A stretch of 64,000 nucleotides of DNA from Deroplatys truncata. Taxonomy: Eukaryota; Arthropoda; Insecta; Mantodea; Mantidae. This document shows, piece by piece, positions 43,534 through 55,278 of this stretch (position 1 is the stretch's first letter; every line of letters starts with the position of its first letter). A model generated the notes under the pieces. It was not told where the DNA came from. It ran no database searches and saw only the letters and a list, made by a program, of their open reading frames with translations. The stretch spans positions 178,973,065 to 179,037,064 of the forward strand of contig CM060988.1 of NCBI GenBank assembly GCA_030765065.1, in the 5' to 3' direction. A program made the translations under genes and the position numbers.

Positions 43534-46500
43534 TGATCACGCTATGTAACAAAGGAATCACGCTATGTAACAAAGGAATCACGCTATGTAACAAAGGAAT
43601 CACGCTATGTAACAAAGGAATCACGCTATGTAACAAACTGATCACGCTATGTAACAAAGGAATCACGCTATGTAACAAAGGGATCACGCTATGTAACAAA
43701 GTGATCACGCTATGTAACAAGCTCATCACGCTATGTAACAAAAGAATCACGCTATGTAACAAAGGAATCACGGTATGTAACAACGGATTCACGCTATGTA
43801 ACAACCTGTTTGCGCTATGTAACAAAGGAATCACGCTATGTAACAAAGGAATCACGCTATGTAACAAACTGATCACGCTATGTAACAAACTGATCAGGCT
43901 ATGTAACAAAGGAATCACGCTATGTAACAAAGGAATCACGCTATGTAACAACCTGTTCGCCCTATGTAACAAAAGAATCACGCTATGTAACAAAGGAATC
44001 ACGCTATGTAACAAACAGATCACGCTATGTAACAAAGGTATCACGCTATGTAACAAAGGAATCACGCCATGTAACAAACTGATCACGCTATGTAACAAAG
44101 GAATCACGCTATGTAACAAACTGATCACGCTATGTAACAAAGGAATCAAACTATGTAACAAGCTCATCACGCTATGTAACAAACTGATCACGCTATGTAA
44201 CAAAGGAATCACGCTATGTAACAAAGGAATCACGCTATGTAACAATGGAATCACGCTATGTAACAACCTGTTCGCGCTATGTAACAAAGGAATCACGCTA
44301 TGTAACAAAGGAATCACGCTATGTAACAAACAGATCACGCTATGTAACAAACAGATCACGCTATGTAACAAGCTTTTCACGCTATGTAACAATCTGATCA
44401 CGCTATGTAACAAAGGAATCACGCTATGTAACAAAGGAATCACGCCATGTAACAAAGGAATCACGCTATGTAACAAACTGATCAGGCTACGTAACAAAGG
44501 AATCGCGCTATGTAACAAAGGAATCGCGCTATGTAACAAAGGAATCCCGCTATGTAACAAAGGAATAACGCTATGTAACAAAGGAATCACGCTATGTAAC
44601 AAAGGAATCACGTTATTTAACAAAGGAATCACGCTATGTAACAAAGGAATCACGCTATGTAGCAAAGGAATCACGCTATGTAACAAACTCATCACGCTAT
44701 GTAACAAAGGAATCACGCTATGTAACAAAGGGATCACGCTATGTAACAAAGTGATCACGCTATGTAACAAGCTCATCACGCTATGTAACAAAAGAATCAC
44801 GCTATGTAACAAAGGAATCACGCCATGTAACAAAGGAATCACGCTATGTAACAAACTGATCAGGCTATGTAACAAAGGAATCGCGCTATGTAACAAAGGA
44901 ATCGCGCTATGTAACAAAGGAATCCCGCTATGTAACAAAGGAATTACGCCATGTAACAAAGGAATCACGCTATGTAACAAACAGATCACGCTATGTAACA
45001 AGCTTTTCACGCTATGTAACAATCTGATCACGCTATGTAACAAAGGAATCACGCTATGTAACAAAGGATTCACGCTATGTAACAAAGGAATCACGCCATG
45101 TAACAAAGGAATCACGCTATGTAACAAACTGATCAGGCTATGTAACAAAGGAATCGCGCTATGTAACAAAGGAATCGCGCTATGTAACAAAGGAATCCCG
45201 CTATGTAACAAAGGAATCACGCAATGTAACAAAGGAATCACGCTATGTAACAAAGGATTCACGCTATGTAACAACCTGTTCGCGCTATGTAACAAAGGAA
45301 TCACGCTATGTAACAAAGGAATCACGCTATGTAACAAAGGAATCACGCTATGTAACAAAGGAATCACGCCATGTAAAAAACTGATCACGCTATGTAACAA
45401 AGGAATCACGCTATGTAACAAACTGATCACGCTGTGTAACAAAGGAATCAAGCTATGTAACAAGCTCATCACGCTATGTAACAAACTGATCACGCTATGT
45501 AACAAAGGAATCACGCTATGTAACAAAGGAATCACGCTATGTAACAATGGAATCACGCTATGTAACAACCTGTTCGCGCTATGTAACAAAGGAATCACGC
45601 TATGTAACAAAGGAATCACGCTATGTAACAAACAGATCACGCTATGTAACAAGCTTTTCACGCTATGTAACAATCTGATCACGCTATGTAACAAAGGAAT
45701 CACGCTATGTAACAAAGGATTCACGCTATGTAACAAAGGAATCACGCCATGTAACAAAGGAATCACGCTATGTAACAAACTGATCAGGCTATGTAACAAA
45801 GGATACGCGCTATGTAACAAAGGAATCGCGCTATGTAACAAAGGAATCCCGCTATGTAACAAAGGAATCACGCTATGTAACAAAGGAATCACGGTATGTA
45901 ACAAAGGAATCACGCTATGTAACAAAGGAATCACGCTATGTAACAAAGGAATCACGCCATGTAACAAAGGAATCACGCTATGTAACAAACAGATCACGCT
46001 ATGTAACAAGCTTTTCACGCTATGTAACAATCTGATCACGCTATGTAACAAAGGAATCACGCTATGTAACAAAGGATTCACGCTATGTAACAAAGGAATC
46101 ACGCCATGTAACAAAGGAATCACGCTATGTAACAAACTGATCAGGCTATGTAACAAAGGAATCGCGCTATGTAACAAAGGAATCCCGCTATGTAACAAAG
46201 GAATCACGCTATGTAACAAAGGAATCACGGTATGTAACAAAGGAATCACGCTATGTAACAAAGGAATCACGCTATGTAACAAAGGAATCACGCCATGTAA
46301 CAAAGGAATCACGCTATGTAACAAACTGATCAGGCTATGAAACAAAGGAATCGCGCTATGTAACAACCTCATCACGCTATGTAACAAAGGAATCACGCTA
46401 TGTAACAAAGGAATCGCGCTATGTAACAAAGGAATCGCGCTATGTAACAAAGGAATCACGCTATGTAACAAAGGAATCACGCTATGTAACAAACTGATCA

Positions 46501-47403
46501 GGCTATGTAACAAAGTGATCAGTCTATGTAACAAAGGAATCACGCTATGTAACAAACGAATCACGGTATGTAACAAAGGAATCACGCTATGTAACAAAGG
46601 AATCACGCTATGTAACAAAGGAATCACGCTACGTAACAAAGGAATCACGCTATGTAACAAAGGAATCACGCTATGTAACAAACTGATCAGGCTATGTAAC
46701 AAAGTGATCAGTCTATGTAACAAAGGAATCACGCTATGTAACAAAGGAATCACGCTCTGTAACAAAGGAAACACGCTATGTAACAAAGGAATCACGCTAT
46801 GTAACAAAGGAATCACGCCATGTAACAAAGGAATCACGCTATGTAACAAACTGATAAGGCTATGTAACAAAGGAATCGCGCTATGTAACAAAGGAATCAC
46901 GCTATGTAACAACGGAATCACGCCATGTAAAAAAGGAATCACGCTATGTAACAAAGGAATCACGCTATGTAACAAGCTCATCACGCTATGTAACAAACTG
47001 ATCAGGCTATGTAACAAAGGAATCGCGCTATGTAACAACCTCATCACGCTATGTAACAAACTGATCACGCTATGTAACAAAGGAATCACGCTATGTAACA
47101 AAGGGATCACGCTATGTAACAAAGGAATCACGCTATGTAACAAAGGAATCACGCTATGTAACAATGGAATCACGCTATGTAACAAACTGATCAGTCTATG
47201 TAACAAAGGAATCACGCTATGTAACAAAGGAATCACGCTATGTAACAAAGGAATCACGCCATGTAACAAAGGAATCACGCTATGGAACAAACTGATCAGG
47301 CTATGTAACAAAGGAATCGCGCTATGTAACAAAGGAATCGCTCTATGTAACAAAGGAATCACGCTATGTAACAAGCTCATCACGCTATGTAACAAACTGA
47401 TCA
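43534..47403 (+). repeat. 21-bp satellite, about 184 copies, open on both strands
   Basis: The unit has the invariant core ATCACGCTATGTAACAA followed by a variable 3-4-base slot (AGGA, ACTG, ACAG, GCTC and others). As 21 is divisible by three and the unit lacks stops in certain frames, it yields a 1093-codon plus-strand frame of GITLCNK-type heptads and a 1311-codon minus-strand frame of SVIPLLH heptads. Variant words such as AGCTTTTCACGCTATG recur at 44371, 45001, 45652 and 46009 (offsets 630, 651 and 357, all multiples of 21), so blocks have been duplicated. A genuine repetitive protein cannot be excluded but nothing else supports one. Confidence 0.95.
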
Positions 47404-47435
47404 GGTTCATAGCGCAATCAGGTTGTTACGCATCC
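47404..47435 (-). repeat. inverted 21-bp units at the palindrome axis
   Basis: After AACTGATCAGG the sequence reads TTCATAGCGCAATCAGGTTG and TTACGC, the reverse complement of one and a half 21-bp units. The orientation switch at about 47400 marks the actual axis of the palindrome. It shows that nearly all the 21-bp array sits on one side. Confidence 0.7.
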
Positions 47436-48262
47436 TATTCCACAAACGTTTCCAGAGAGCATCCTTTTTCCATGCTCGCAGTCGCCATGTTCTGTTGAGA
47501 GCATCCTTTTCCGCTAATGTTTCCAGAGAGCATCCTTTCTCCATGCTCGCAGTCGCCATGTTCTGTTGAGAGCATCCTTTTCCACGAATGTTTCCAGAGA
47601 GCATCCTTTTTCCATGCTCGCAGTCGCCATGTTCTGTTGAGAGCATCCTTTTCCACGAATTTTTCCAGAGAGCATCCTTTTTCCATGCTCGCAGTCGCCA
47701 TGTTCTGTTGAGAGCATCCTTTTCCACGAATGTTTCCACAGAGCATCCTTTTTCCATGCTCGCAGTCGCCATGTTCTGTTGAGAGCATCCTTTTCCACGA
47801 ATGTTTCCAGAGAGCATCCTTTTTCCATGCTCGCAGTCGCCATGTTCTGTTGAGAGCATCCTTTTCCACGAATGTTTCCAGAGAGCATCCTTTTTCCATG
47901 CTCGCAGTCGCGATGTTCTGTTGAGAGCATCCTTTTCCACGAATGTTTCCAGAGAGCATCCTTTTTCCATGCTCGCAGTCGCCATGTTCTGTTGAGAGCA
48001 TCCTTTTTTCCACGAATGTTTCCAGAGAGCATCCTTTTTCCATGCTCGCAGTCGCCATGTTCTGTTGAGAGCATCCTTTTTTCCACGAATGTTTCCAGAG
48101 AGCATCCTTTTTCCATGCTCGCAGTCGCCATGTTCTGTTGAGAGCATCCTTTTTTCCACGAATGTTTCCAGAGAGCATCCTTTTTCCATGTTCGCAGTCG
48201 CCATGTTCTGTTGAGAGCATCCTTTTTTCCACGAATGTTTCCAGAGAGCATCCTTTTCCCTC
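47436..48262 (-). repeat. 71-bp tandem repeats, right array (about 11.5 copies)
   Basis: The same repeat as the left array in the opposite orientation, with more copies. The three outermost junctions have two extra T (TTTTTTCCACG), giving 73-bp spacing; the corresponding longer A run appears once at the outer edge of the left array. Long ORFs at 47407-48340 are repeat artefacts. Confidence 0.95.
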
Positions 48263-48402
48263 TGCTATGCGTAGATCGCGATTCCCTCCGGCGTCCTTAC
48301 CCTGGATATATACATAGCTGCGTGTTATGAATTCATTCATTCGCTTTTAATTCTTTCGAGCGTTAGCATTCCCGTATTCATTTAATTTCTTTTAGTTTTA
48401 GC
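48263..48402 (+). promoter_or_regulatory. 5' region of the zinc-finger gene
   Basis: Single-copy sequence between the 71-bp array and the ATG. GGATATATACATAG at 48304-48317 is a possible TATA box about 90 bp upstream of the start. TTTAATTTCTTTTAG shortly before the ATG resembles a splice acceptor, so the upstream boundary of the transcript is uncertain. Confidence 0.4.
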
Positions 48403-48870
48403 ATGAGTTCCTGCCGGAGAAAATCTGTGCAACTAGCGAATGAGAAACTGAATTTTTCATACATTACACATGGAGGAAAACACGTCATTAGATGCTGTAT
48501 ATGCGAGCGGATTTTTAAGAATCGTTCTTTGTCAAGATTTAAGCTTCATAGAGCAACATGTTATACTGGATCGACTCTCTCTCCTACACTCGAAGATCCG
48601 AAGATGTATAGAGGGGGATGTTATACCGGATCAAGCCTCTGTCCTTCACTGGAGACTACTGATGGTGAAAAATCTGGATACAGCGGGAGTCGCGAGAATA
48701 TGAAATCTTCATATGATGATGATTCAGTGATATCTACGCTTGAAAATCCAAATAGACTAGTAAATATATTGAGGTTACTAATTGCATCGAGGAATGCTGG
48801 TAATAATAGTCACACACGAGAGATTGAGGAGATTATAAGTAAGCTGAAAGCTTCTAAAGTTATAGCATGA
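48403..48870 (+). CDS. small C2HC zinc-finger-like protein gene, right inner boundary
   Basis: An intact 155-codon frame from the ATG at 48403 to TGA at 48868. Residues 31-53 contain C31, C34, H49 and C53 (RCCICERIFKNRSLSRFK then LHRATC), a C2HC arrangement similar to compact DNA- or RNA-binding fingers. Next come two tandem copies of CYTGS.L.P.LE and a polar, acidic C-terminal half ending in a helical EIEEIISKLKASKV. A polyadenylation signal AATAAA lies at 49127-49132. The 3' half is within the right arm and the 5' half is unique, so this is the only complete copy. It is convergent with the spliced gene at 49927-50925. I do not recognise the family. Confidence 0.6.
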   Translation: MSSCRRKSVQLANEKLNFSYITHGGKHVIRCCICERIFKNRSLSRFKLHRATCYTGSTLSPTLEDPKMYRGGCYTGSSLCPSLETTDGEKSGYSGSRENMKSSYDDDSVISTLENPNRLVNILRLLIASRNAGNNSHTREIEEIISKLKASKVIA

Positions 48871-49126
48871 CAGGATCGAGAAATTGTGTTAATCAATTAC
48901 AGTCATGGTTAACAGGAACTTTGAAATATCAAAACCTTGTACTTATAAAATACATCATCCAGACATTCTTGAGATGTTTAGTTTTTTATGGATAATGTAG
49001 GTCTCTTTCTGTGTGATGTATATGATTATATAACTGAGTGTTTTAGAATGTCTAGACTATCACCTTTGTCTTTAGGAAATATGTATGTTTTTTGTATAGG
49101 AATGTAATAGGAAAATGTTTATAAAA

Positions 49127-49132
49127 AATAAA
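49127..49132 (+). terminator. polyadenylation signal AATAAA of the zinc-finger gene
   Basis: AATAAA about 257 bp after the stop codon, followed by a T/GT-rich stretch (ATGTTGTTTATATT). Confidence 0.5.
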
Positions 49133-49926
49133 TGTTGTTTATATTACATAGACCTCATTTTTTTTATTAATCTTTTTATACACCTCATATCATACAGCCC
49201 AATATTAAGATGGTTCTGGCTTCTAGATTCCCATTTATTCAAGTCTCTTTCAGTAATAGTTCAATAATCTTTTTGTTTAGATTTCATGTAGCATCAATGT
49301 TTTTAAGATAGGCATTCTCCTTAAACAATTATGAAATTATTTATGAAATCAATGGTATAGGCTGGTATAGCAGTAATAATGAGTACATAATTTATATATA
49401 TATATATTATTGTTATATTCTACACACGCGGGTGTTTTTTTTCCATGTATGTTCCGCGCTGGTGCAATTCTTCATTGATTGAGGTTACTGGGTGGTGTTG
49501 AGAATGTTCCTATCACATTTCTGTTTATGATGTTTTAAGCTATCTCGTTCTTCCTCTTCATTTACATTCAGCTGGGCATTCCTGTAACACACATTCACAT
49601 TATTTGCAACTTCTTGTAGGTATATACTTCGATGTGGAGAATCACTGCAAGGGGTATTAAAGTTCTTTCTGCACGAAATCACACAGAGTACAATCTAGAC
49701 ATTATTTACACATATTTTTTTAATACAGTGATGCATGCTTTTGACAACTGCTATCGTGCTGGAAATTATTTGAAACTTGCTGTAGGTATCTGCTTTGAGG
49801 TAAAGAATCAGTGAATAGACTATTAAACTTCTTTCTGCAGATCCTCGCTCAGACTACATCCTGGACGTTATTTTTTTACATATTGATGTATACTTTAGAC
49901 AAATGTTATCCTACTGAAGTGTGAAT

Positions 49927-50925
49927 TTATAAACTCAACGAATGTAACTCTAAATGAAGCTTTGAAAGGGTAGTTGAATTATTTCTACAAACCTTAATAG
50001 GAAGAAAAGACAATTTACATGTCTTAAACTTGCCGGCTGGTACTACTCCATGATATACCATTTGAAACTTCCCTGGCATTTCCTCCAACTGTTGGCTTGT
50101 TAGGGTTGAATATCTTGTAGGGAGAAACACTTGCTTATTCTCTAAAAGTGCAACGACTCTAGCACCGTATCGAGTATCAATTTTTCTTAAGGATTTTATA
50201 TTATAAGGCTCCTCGGGCTGAAGATCTTGTAGTCTTTGAACGGCTGGGTAAATGCTACCCTCAGCCAATGTGTTAAGTTGAGATGTCAAACTTTCTGCAT
50301 TAGGAAGAGAAAAAAAACATATTCTTTATTAGAGAATGTGTTGCATAACAAAATTTCATTTATTTGAAAGTTACAAAATTATTAACTTTTTTCTGAAAAT
50401 GATAATATGTGTAAATATAATTGAGGTTCTGATTCACTAATGAAGTTCATTAAGTACTGTATTTTTCGATTTAAATGTTTTAATATAATGTAGATATTTA
50501 CTTTGTTAGAGCAAATGATTCGCGCAACAGACTTTTTGTAATATTCTAAAGCAAAAACGTTAATAAGGTTTTCAAATAATTGTATTTTCTCCAAAAGGAA
50601 TGTAATTCACTCTGTGAAATCCTGTATTTAAATATCTGGAATAATAATTACTCAACAAGGTGAATACTTAACTAAATTGTCCCCATTTTGAGAATTCCCG
50701 CAGTTAGCTATTAAATGTAGAATAAGCTTGCCTAAAATGAATACTTAACTAAACTGTTCACATTTCAGAAAATTCACTTGTCTAGCTATTAACTTTTAGA
50801 ATGCTCAGCTATTCGCATATAAATGTCATGCATTAAAAACAAGAACGCGAATATAAGTTAAATGTACAGAGTAATAATTTAACTTTTAAAGTAAATGAAG
50901 TGTTTTGTTACAACTTACCAAACAT
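49927..50925 (-). CDS. two-exon gene for a 124-residue protein, right-arm copy
   Basis: Mirror copy of the gene at 40734-41732. Exon 1 is 50925-50919 (ATGTTTG), the intron runs 50918-50295 with GT/AG ends, and exon 2 is 50294-49927. Two amino-acid differences are visible from the left copy: residue 2 is F instead of S, and STLTSQQ replaces STLTTQQ. Frame, splice signals and the 124-residue length are preserved. Retention of an intact frame in both arms is expected either from purifying selection or from recent arm homogenisation, and the sequence alone cannot separate these. Confidence 0.7.
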
Positions 50926-51023
50926 GATGTTCGTTGAAATTTCACTTTGAATGAGAAAAGTTTGCAGAGATCTTAGCTCGCTGTGTTGTCACAATACAGT
51001 GAAATCGCTGGGGAAGCTACTGC

Positions 51024-51099
51024 TTTTATATCGATTCGTCTGATAAAAATCTGAAGGGGTGAGAGATGTGACGGTATATAATACAGTAATTTTGATTGG
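51024..51099 (-). promoter_or_regulatory. TATA and CCAAT boxes of the spliced gene, right arm
   Basis: GATATAAAAG read on the minus strand at 51033-51024 and CCAAT at 51099-51095, identical in spacing to the left-arm promoter. Confidence 0.65.
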
Positions 51100-51527
51100 C
51101 TACTCCAAAAATTCGAGGAGAAGTAGAGGGAAATGCTAGCCTCGCACAGGGACATTTCGTAAGCACGTCTAAACCTGTTATGGGGGAAATCCTTCGATCA
51201 CGCCAGCGTTCCTTAAGGGGAATGTTTCTGCGTATGACGCTAGAAATAAAAATATATTTTATTTTTTACATGTACCATTAAAATTCATTGTTAATTATTG
51301 TTACATTACCAAATTAATCACAGAGTGAAAATAATGTATTGTTTCTGTAGATATAATTGTCCTCGAACCAGCGACCTTTCGATTGTGAATAGATACGTTA
51401 CAGATGTTTAAAAAACGTCTGATGCTATGTGATGGCTTTAGAATTCTATTCTCTATGCATTACCGTTGGAAAAATGAATAGCAAGTTACCATTTGAGAAA
51501 AGTTAAAAGTATTTGAAAATTTAAACC

Positions 51528-52368
51528 AATATCAAAAATTCTGATGTGTTACACTCACATGACTTTCTCTACTCTTGTACAAACTATTTTTACAAACACT
51601 TATTCCCTATATGCTTCATGTTAATCGAGATATCGAGATGTCAATGTTATTGGTAATTTTCATGACGATACAAGGTGAATATGGTAGGTTTTAAGCCATA
51701 GTCAAATTATTTTAACGCTGATTGCTATGTGCCGCATTCCATTCTCTTTGCATGTCCAGAACATAAAAACAAGAATAACGAATTTGAGAAAAAGTATAAG
51801 TATTGGAAATTTTAAGGGAATAACAAGCAATATCCCGAAAATGATTTACTCAACAACAAGAATGAATATGATATAAATTATGTATTTTAACGCGATCTCC
51901 ATTTTTTTGTGTGTAGTAAAATTTTGTCTATCTCTTATGGTTTATCAATTTTTGCAAAAGTCGTTCAGAATGAAGAATACTTTTGGAGACATTCCCTGAA
52001 AATTCGAGATATACATCTCATTACAATATCTTAAACATATAATATTTTATTCAATATCGTTAGAGTCATTTTTGAGAAAATTAAAATTTTCGAGAAATGT
52101 TCCATGTAAAGGGTAGTCTGGTGTGAGGCATTTTCTTTAAAACCTTCGTGTCGCATCTCTGGAAGATACTGAACCTAAATACCAAGTTTGGTGTTTTATC
52201 CGCCTCTTCGTTTCTGAGTTATGTTTCACAGGCACACTCGCAGACAACCATGCTTTTTCGGATTCAGAGGGTCTCAAAACATGTATTTCCGGTGAAATCT
52301 CGGTATCGATTTTTTCGGGTGGAATACAACACTTCCTCTACTTACTATACGTAGTATAGAAAGTAAAA
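51528..52368 (-). repeat. ACT repeat embedded in the right arm
   Basis: Mirror of 39292-40132, with termini TCTGATGTGTTACACTCACA and CTATACGTAGTATAGAAAGT. Confidence 0.85.
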
Positions 52369-52579
52369 ACTCAGTCGCAAATACTTAATGTCGCACAAAT
52401 ATTACTTGAAATGAATTTTTTTTGTGTGTGTATTAAGTTTATATTAACATGCTGGAATATTCGAAAAATATCTCTCGAATGGACGGGGTATTTAAAATCG
52501 TACTCGTCCTATGTTTACTAAGCCCAATCTTTTTAAAATGGAATAAATTAAGAGTAACGAGGATTGTTTAGGCAAGGCT

Positions 52580-54720
52580 CCATATTTCATTATTTAGAAT
52601 TAAACAAATGCTATTAGCCGTAATAATCATACAAATACGACAGCAAGCAAATGCGCAAGTCAATTCATATACAATTAATTAATAAAAAAATATTTAATTG
52701 TTTTCATCGATCAGTGAGAGCCTTATTTATTTTAATAACGTATGTAATATCTATCATTCTGAATACTTTTTATTCTTCATATTACTCTCGCCAAATCATA
52801 TTTCTTTGTTTAACATTCCGAAAAAAAATCAGTTTAATTTTTTGATATCATGTTTGCATTTCTTGTACGCGAGTATTTAAATAATGACAAAGATACAATC
52901 GAATGTTTAAGTACAGAATCTATACAGTATACGTTTAATTGAAAACTTAATCATTAATATTCTTCATGTAGAATTATATTAATTATCGGGAAAACATTTT
53001 TTGTGGTAAGCTTAAAACATGTCTAGACTTGGTTTTCCCCTGTCTATGATGGAATTTCTGCACAGGGGAAGCTCTTAAGAAAATCTTTTGTGTCGCTAAT
53101 AGTTATTTACCCCGAGGGTCTGTGGTTTTTCAGAGCACTTAGCCTGCTTAATGAACTGGAAACACCCTTCATTGTTCACTAAGAGCTCTATACAAGACCT
53201 TGGTTTTAACTTCGTCTGAAGAAAATTAATGATGCGGAAGGGACTGTCGCCTGCTAATGTGTCTACACACGCATTCTTCAGGGGTGTACACCATATTTCT
53301 TTCAAGCAGTGTACGCAAGTAAATAATTCGTTGAATTTCTCAAAGTTCGCTACGTCTTTAGAAAGAACATTTAAAACGAATATAAAATTTATATTTGAAG
53401 TCTTCGTGCGTGTTACTTACAGGTACGCCTGTTTTGAATTGTAATTATTACTTCTCTCGTGTGAGAAGAGACATAGAGGGCTTTTATTTTTAACATCAGG
53501 TGAAGCATACTCCCATGTGCTGGATACCCCTAGCCATTAAGAGCAGGTACTGAGGGAAAACCCAAGCGTCCTGGTTTAACCTCTTCTCATGATGGACGGG
53601 GCATTGCTGTCACATTGCGTCTTGTTTTTTCGTAAAGGGTTCTCGTGTTAACGTCTCATACAAGCTATTTGCAATTTCGCTTTAAGTTGCTTTTTAATTC
53701 ATCTAAGCAATGTAATATTTTTATAAACCCTCCAGTCAAAAGAAGAATTAAACAAACGTTATTACTCGTAATAATCGCGCATATACGATAAGGAACAGTT
53801 GCGCGCGAGTCAATTACATTAATCAATCAAAAAAAACTTAATTATTTTTAATCGATAGACTGCGTCGTTTCATTAGAAGTGAGATATTCATGGTAGATGA
53901 ATAATTGGGTGAGATATCTCTAGGAGCGCGAGTCAATTACATTAATTAATAAAAATATTTAATTGTATTCATCGATCAGCGAGAGTCTTATTTATTTTTT
54001 ATTTATTTCATAATCAATTCCTCCGGAGCCAACATGAACGCCCCTTGCATGTTAATTCCCCTTTATTTTTTTTCCGGAATCATATTTCGCAGAATTATAT
54101 AGAGCTAAGATGGCCGTCTTGCGCCCATAATGAGTTTAAATATGGTGAATTCACAACTTTCGGGTATGACCACCAGGGGCGCTGTGTGGGAACACTCGCT
54201 GGAGTTTCACTCATATTACCACTTGGCGCGCTAGTGTAGGTAGCGAACTGAAGCGTGAGTGGAGGGGGTGCGCTAGTCGACTTGTCGCTTGAAAGCACCG
54301 TGAGCTAGTCATTCCAGTGAAACGTCTCGCAGCGGAAGGTTGCGTTCGGTGTTCCACCGCAATTATCACGCGATAACGAGTGTTACGTCAAGTCTGTCCT
54401 TTCATCTAAGTGTTGTAATATTCTTATAAATCCAAAATATATTTTCCCTCAAAAGTAGAATTAAATAAATGTTATTACTCGTAATAATTATACACATGCT
54501 ACCACACATATACGATAACGAACAGTTGCGCGCGAGTCAATTAATCATTCAAAAAATACTTAATTGTTTTCATCGACAGACTAGCCTTGTTTCATTAGAC
54601 GTGTAATTTATTGACAATAGTAGGTTATAAATAACGGTTTAGGGACAGGTGCGCGCGATTCAATCAAAAATACTTAATTGCTCGAAGAATAGCGTTTAAT
54701 TGCATTAGTAGTAATATGAT
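52580..54720. repeat. AT-rich subterminal repeats, right
   Basis: Inverted counterpart of 36940-39070, with the palindrome GTTATTACTCGTAATAAT at about 53757 and 54470 and GCGCGCGAGTCAATT words nearby. Confidence 0.7.
53096..53416 (-). CDS. possible cysteine-rich exon, right arm
   Basis: Mirror of 38244-38564. The overlapping plus-strand frame at 53229-53444 has an ATG but no recognised motif. Either or neither may be coding. Confidence 0.22.
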   Translation of the reverse strand, partial: VTRTKTSNINFIFVLNVLSKDVANFEKFNELFTCVHCLKEIWCTPLKNACVDTLAGDSPFRIINFLQTKLKPRSCIELLVNNEGCFQFIKQAKCSEKPQTLGVNNY

Positions 54721-54789
54721 GGCGATTCTTTTTTCAATAACACACATTACCTAATTGATTGACACAATTATGTACTCAAACGATTTGCC

Positions 54790-55213
54790 AATGTGCGGCA
54801 GGCATCGAGAATCGCATTCCCACATCGCCAACGTCACGCACCGAGAACCCCCACATATAACCCCTCACCCCGAGCGGCACATCCCCTACCCCAAGCCAAT
54901 CACACGGCAGGGATTTAGACAAGTCACAATGAGGGGCGGGAATGTAGTCACCGTATAGGAACAATACACACTCTCCCACCTATCCACAGGGAACCAACCA
55001 GAACACAAAGGGGAGGGAGGACACGCGTATGGGGGAGGGAGGGGGGCGGGGACACCGGCACGTGACCAGACCACAGGGGGAGGGGGGAGGACCTGCCGGC
55101 ACAGACACTGTCGGCATTAGATCAGCACACAAAGGGAAGGGGGCGGGGCTAGCGCCACGCGACCAGGCCGGCGTGTGAGAACACAAAGGGAGGGGGCGGG
55201 GCTAGCGGCATAT
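54790..55213. repeat. GC-rich subterminal block, right
   Basis: Mirror of 36447-36870, with GGGGCGGGGCTAGCG words near 55138 and 55193. Confidence 0.7.
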
Positions 55214-55278
55214 ATCAAAGAACCTTATCAGATGGCGGCAAATTCCATGTGTTTCCGTTCTCTCATTTATTTTCTACT

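Larger units (their letters stand above)
36382..55278. mobile_element. 18.9-kb palindromic mobile element with 6.6-kb inverted arms (Polinton-like ends)
   Basis: The element starts AGTAGAAAATAAATGAGAGA and ends with the exact complement, giving AG...CT termini flanked by ATGAAC on both sides. The arms at 36382-43010 and 48652-55278 are nearly identical in inverted orientation, with occasional substitutions and microsatellite length changes. The 5.6-kb centre carries mirror-image 71-bp arrays around a 21-bp satellite and one zinc-finger gene. Total length, terminal dinucleotides and 6-bp duplication agree with Polinton/Maverick elements; arms with tandem repeats also recall fold-back elements. 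I found no DNA polymerase B, integrase, packaging ATPase, protease or capsid gene, so it is presumably mobilised in trans. Confidence 0.85.
48652..55278 (-). repeat. right inverted arm (about 6.63 kb)
   Basis: Reverse complement of 36382-43010 with scattered single-base differences and small length changes. Contents mirror the left arm. It contains the 3' part of the complete zinc-finger gene, which the left arm retains only as a remnant. Confidence 0.93.

Noticed and set aside
43059-46340. 1093-codon plus-strand ORF
   Set aside because: Made entirely of 71-bp and 21-bp repeats; openness follows from unit length divisible by three and no stops in that frame, and the opposite strand is equally open.
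43534-47403. CRISPR-like array of short repeats
   Set aside because: No spacers of spacer length; the variable part is only 3-4 bases and recurs.
43475-47410. 1311-codon minus-strand ORF of SVIPLLH heptads
   Set aside because: Same satellite artefact; no promoter, no non-repetitive domain. Leucine-rich repeat resemblance is only compositional.
47407-48340. Three overlapping 245-301-codon ORFs on the minus strand
   Set aside because: 71-bp repeats cycle through all frames, so every frame is open; one even runs into unique sequence by chance.
36382-55278. Assembly-generated mirror artefact
   Set aside because: Arms differ by substitutions and microsatellite length, the centre is asymmetric, and a 6-bp duplication flanks the whole unit; still worth a long-read check.
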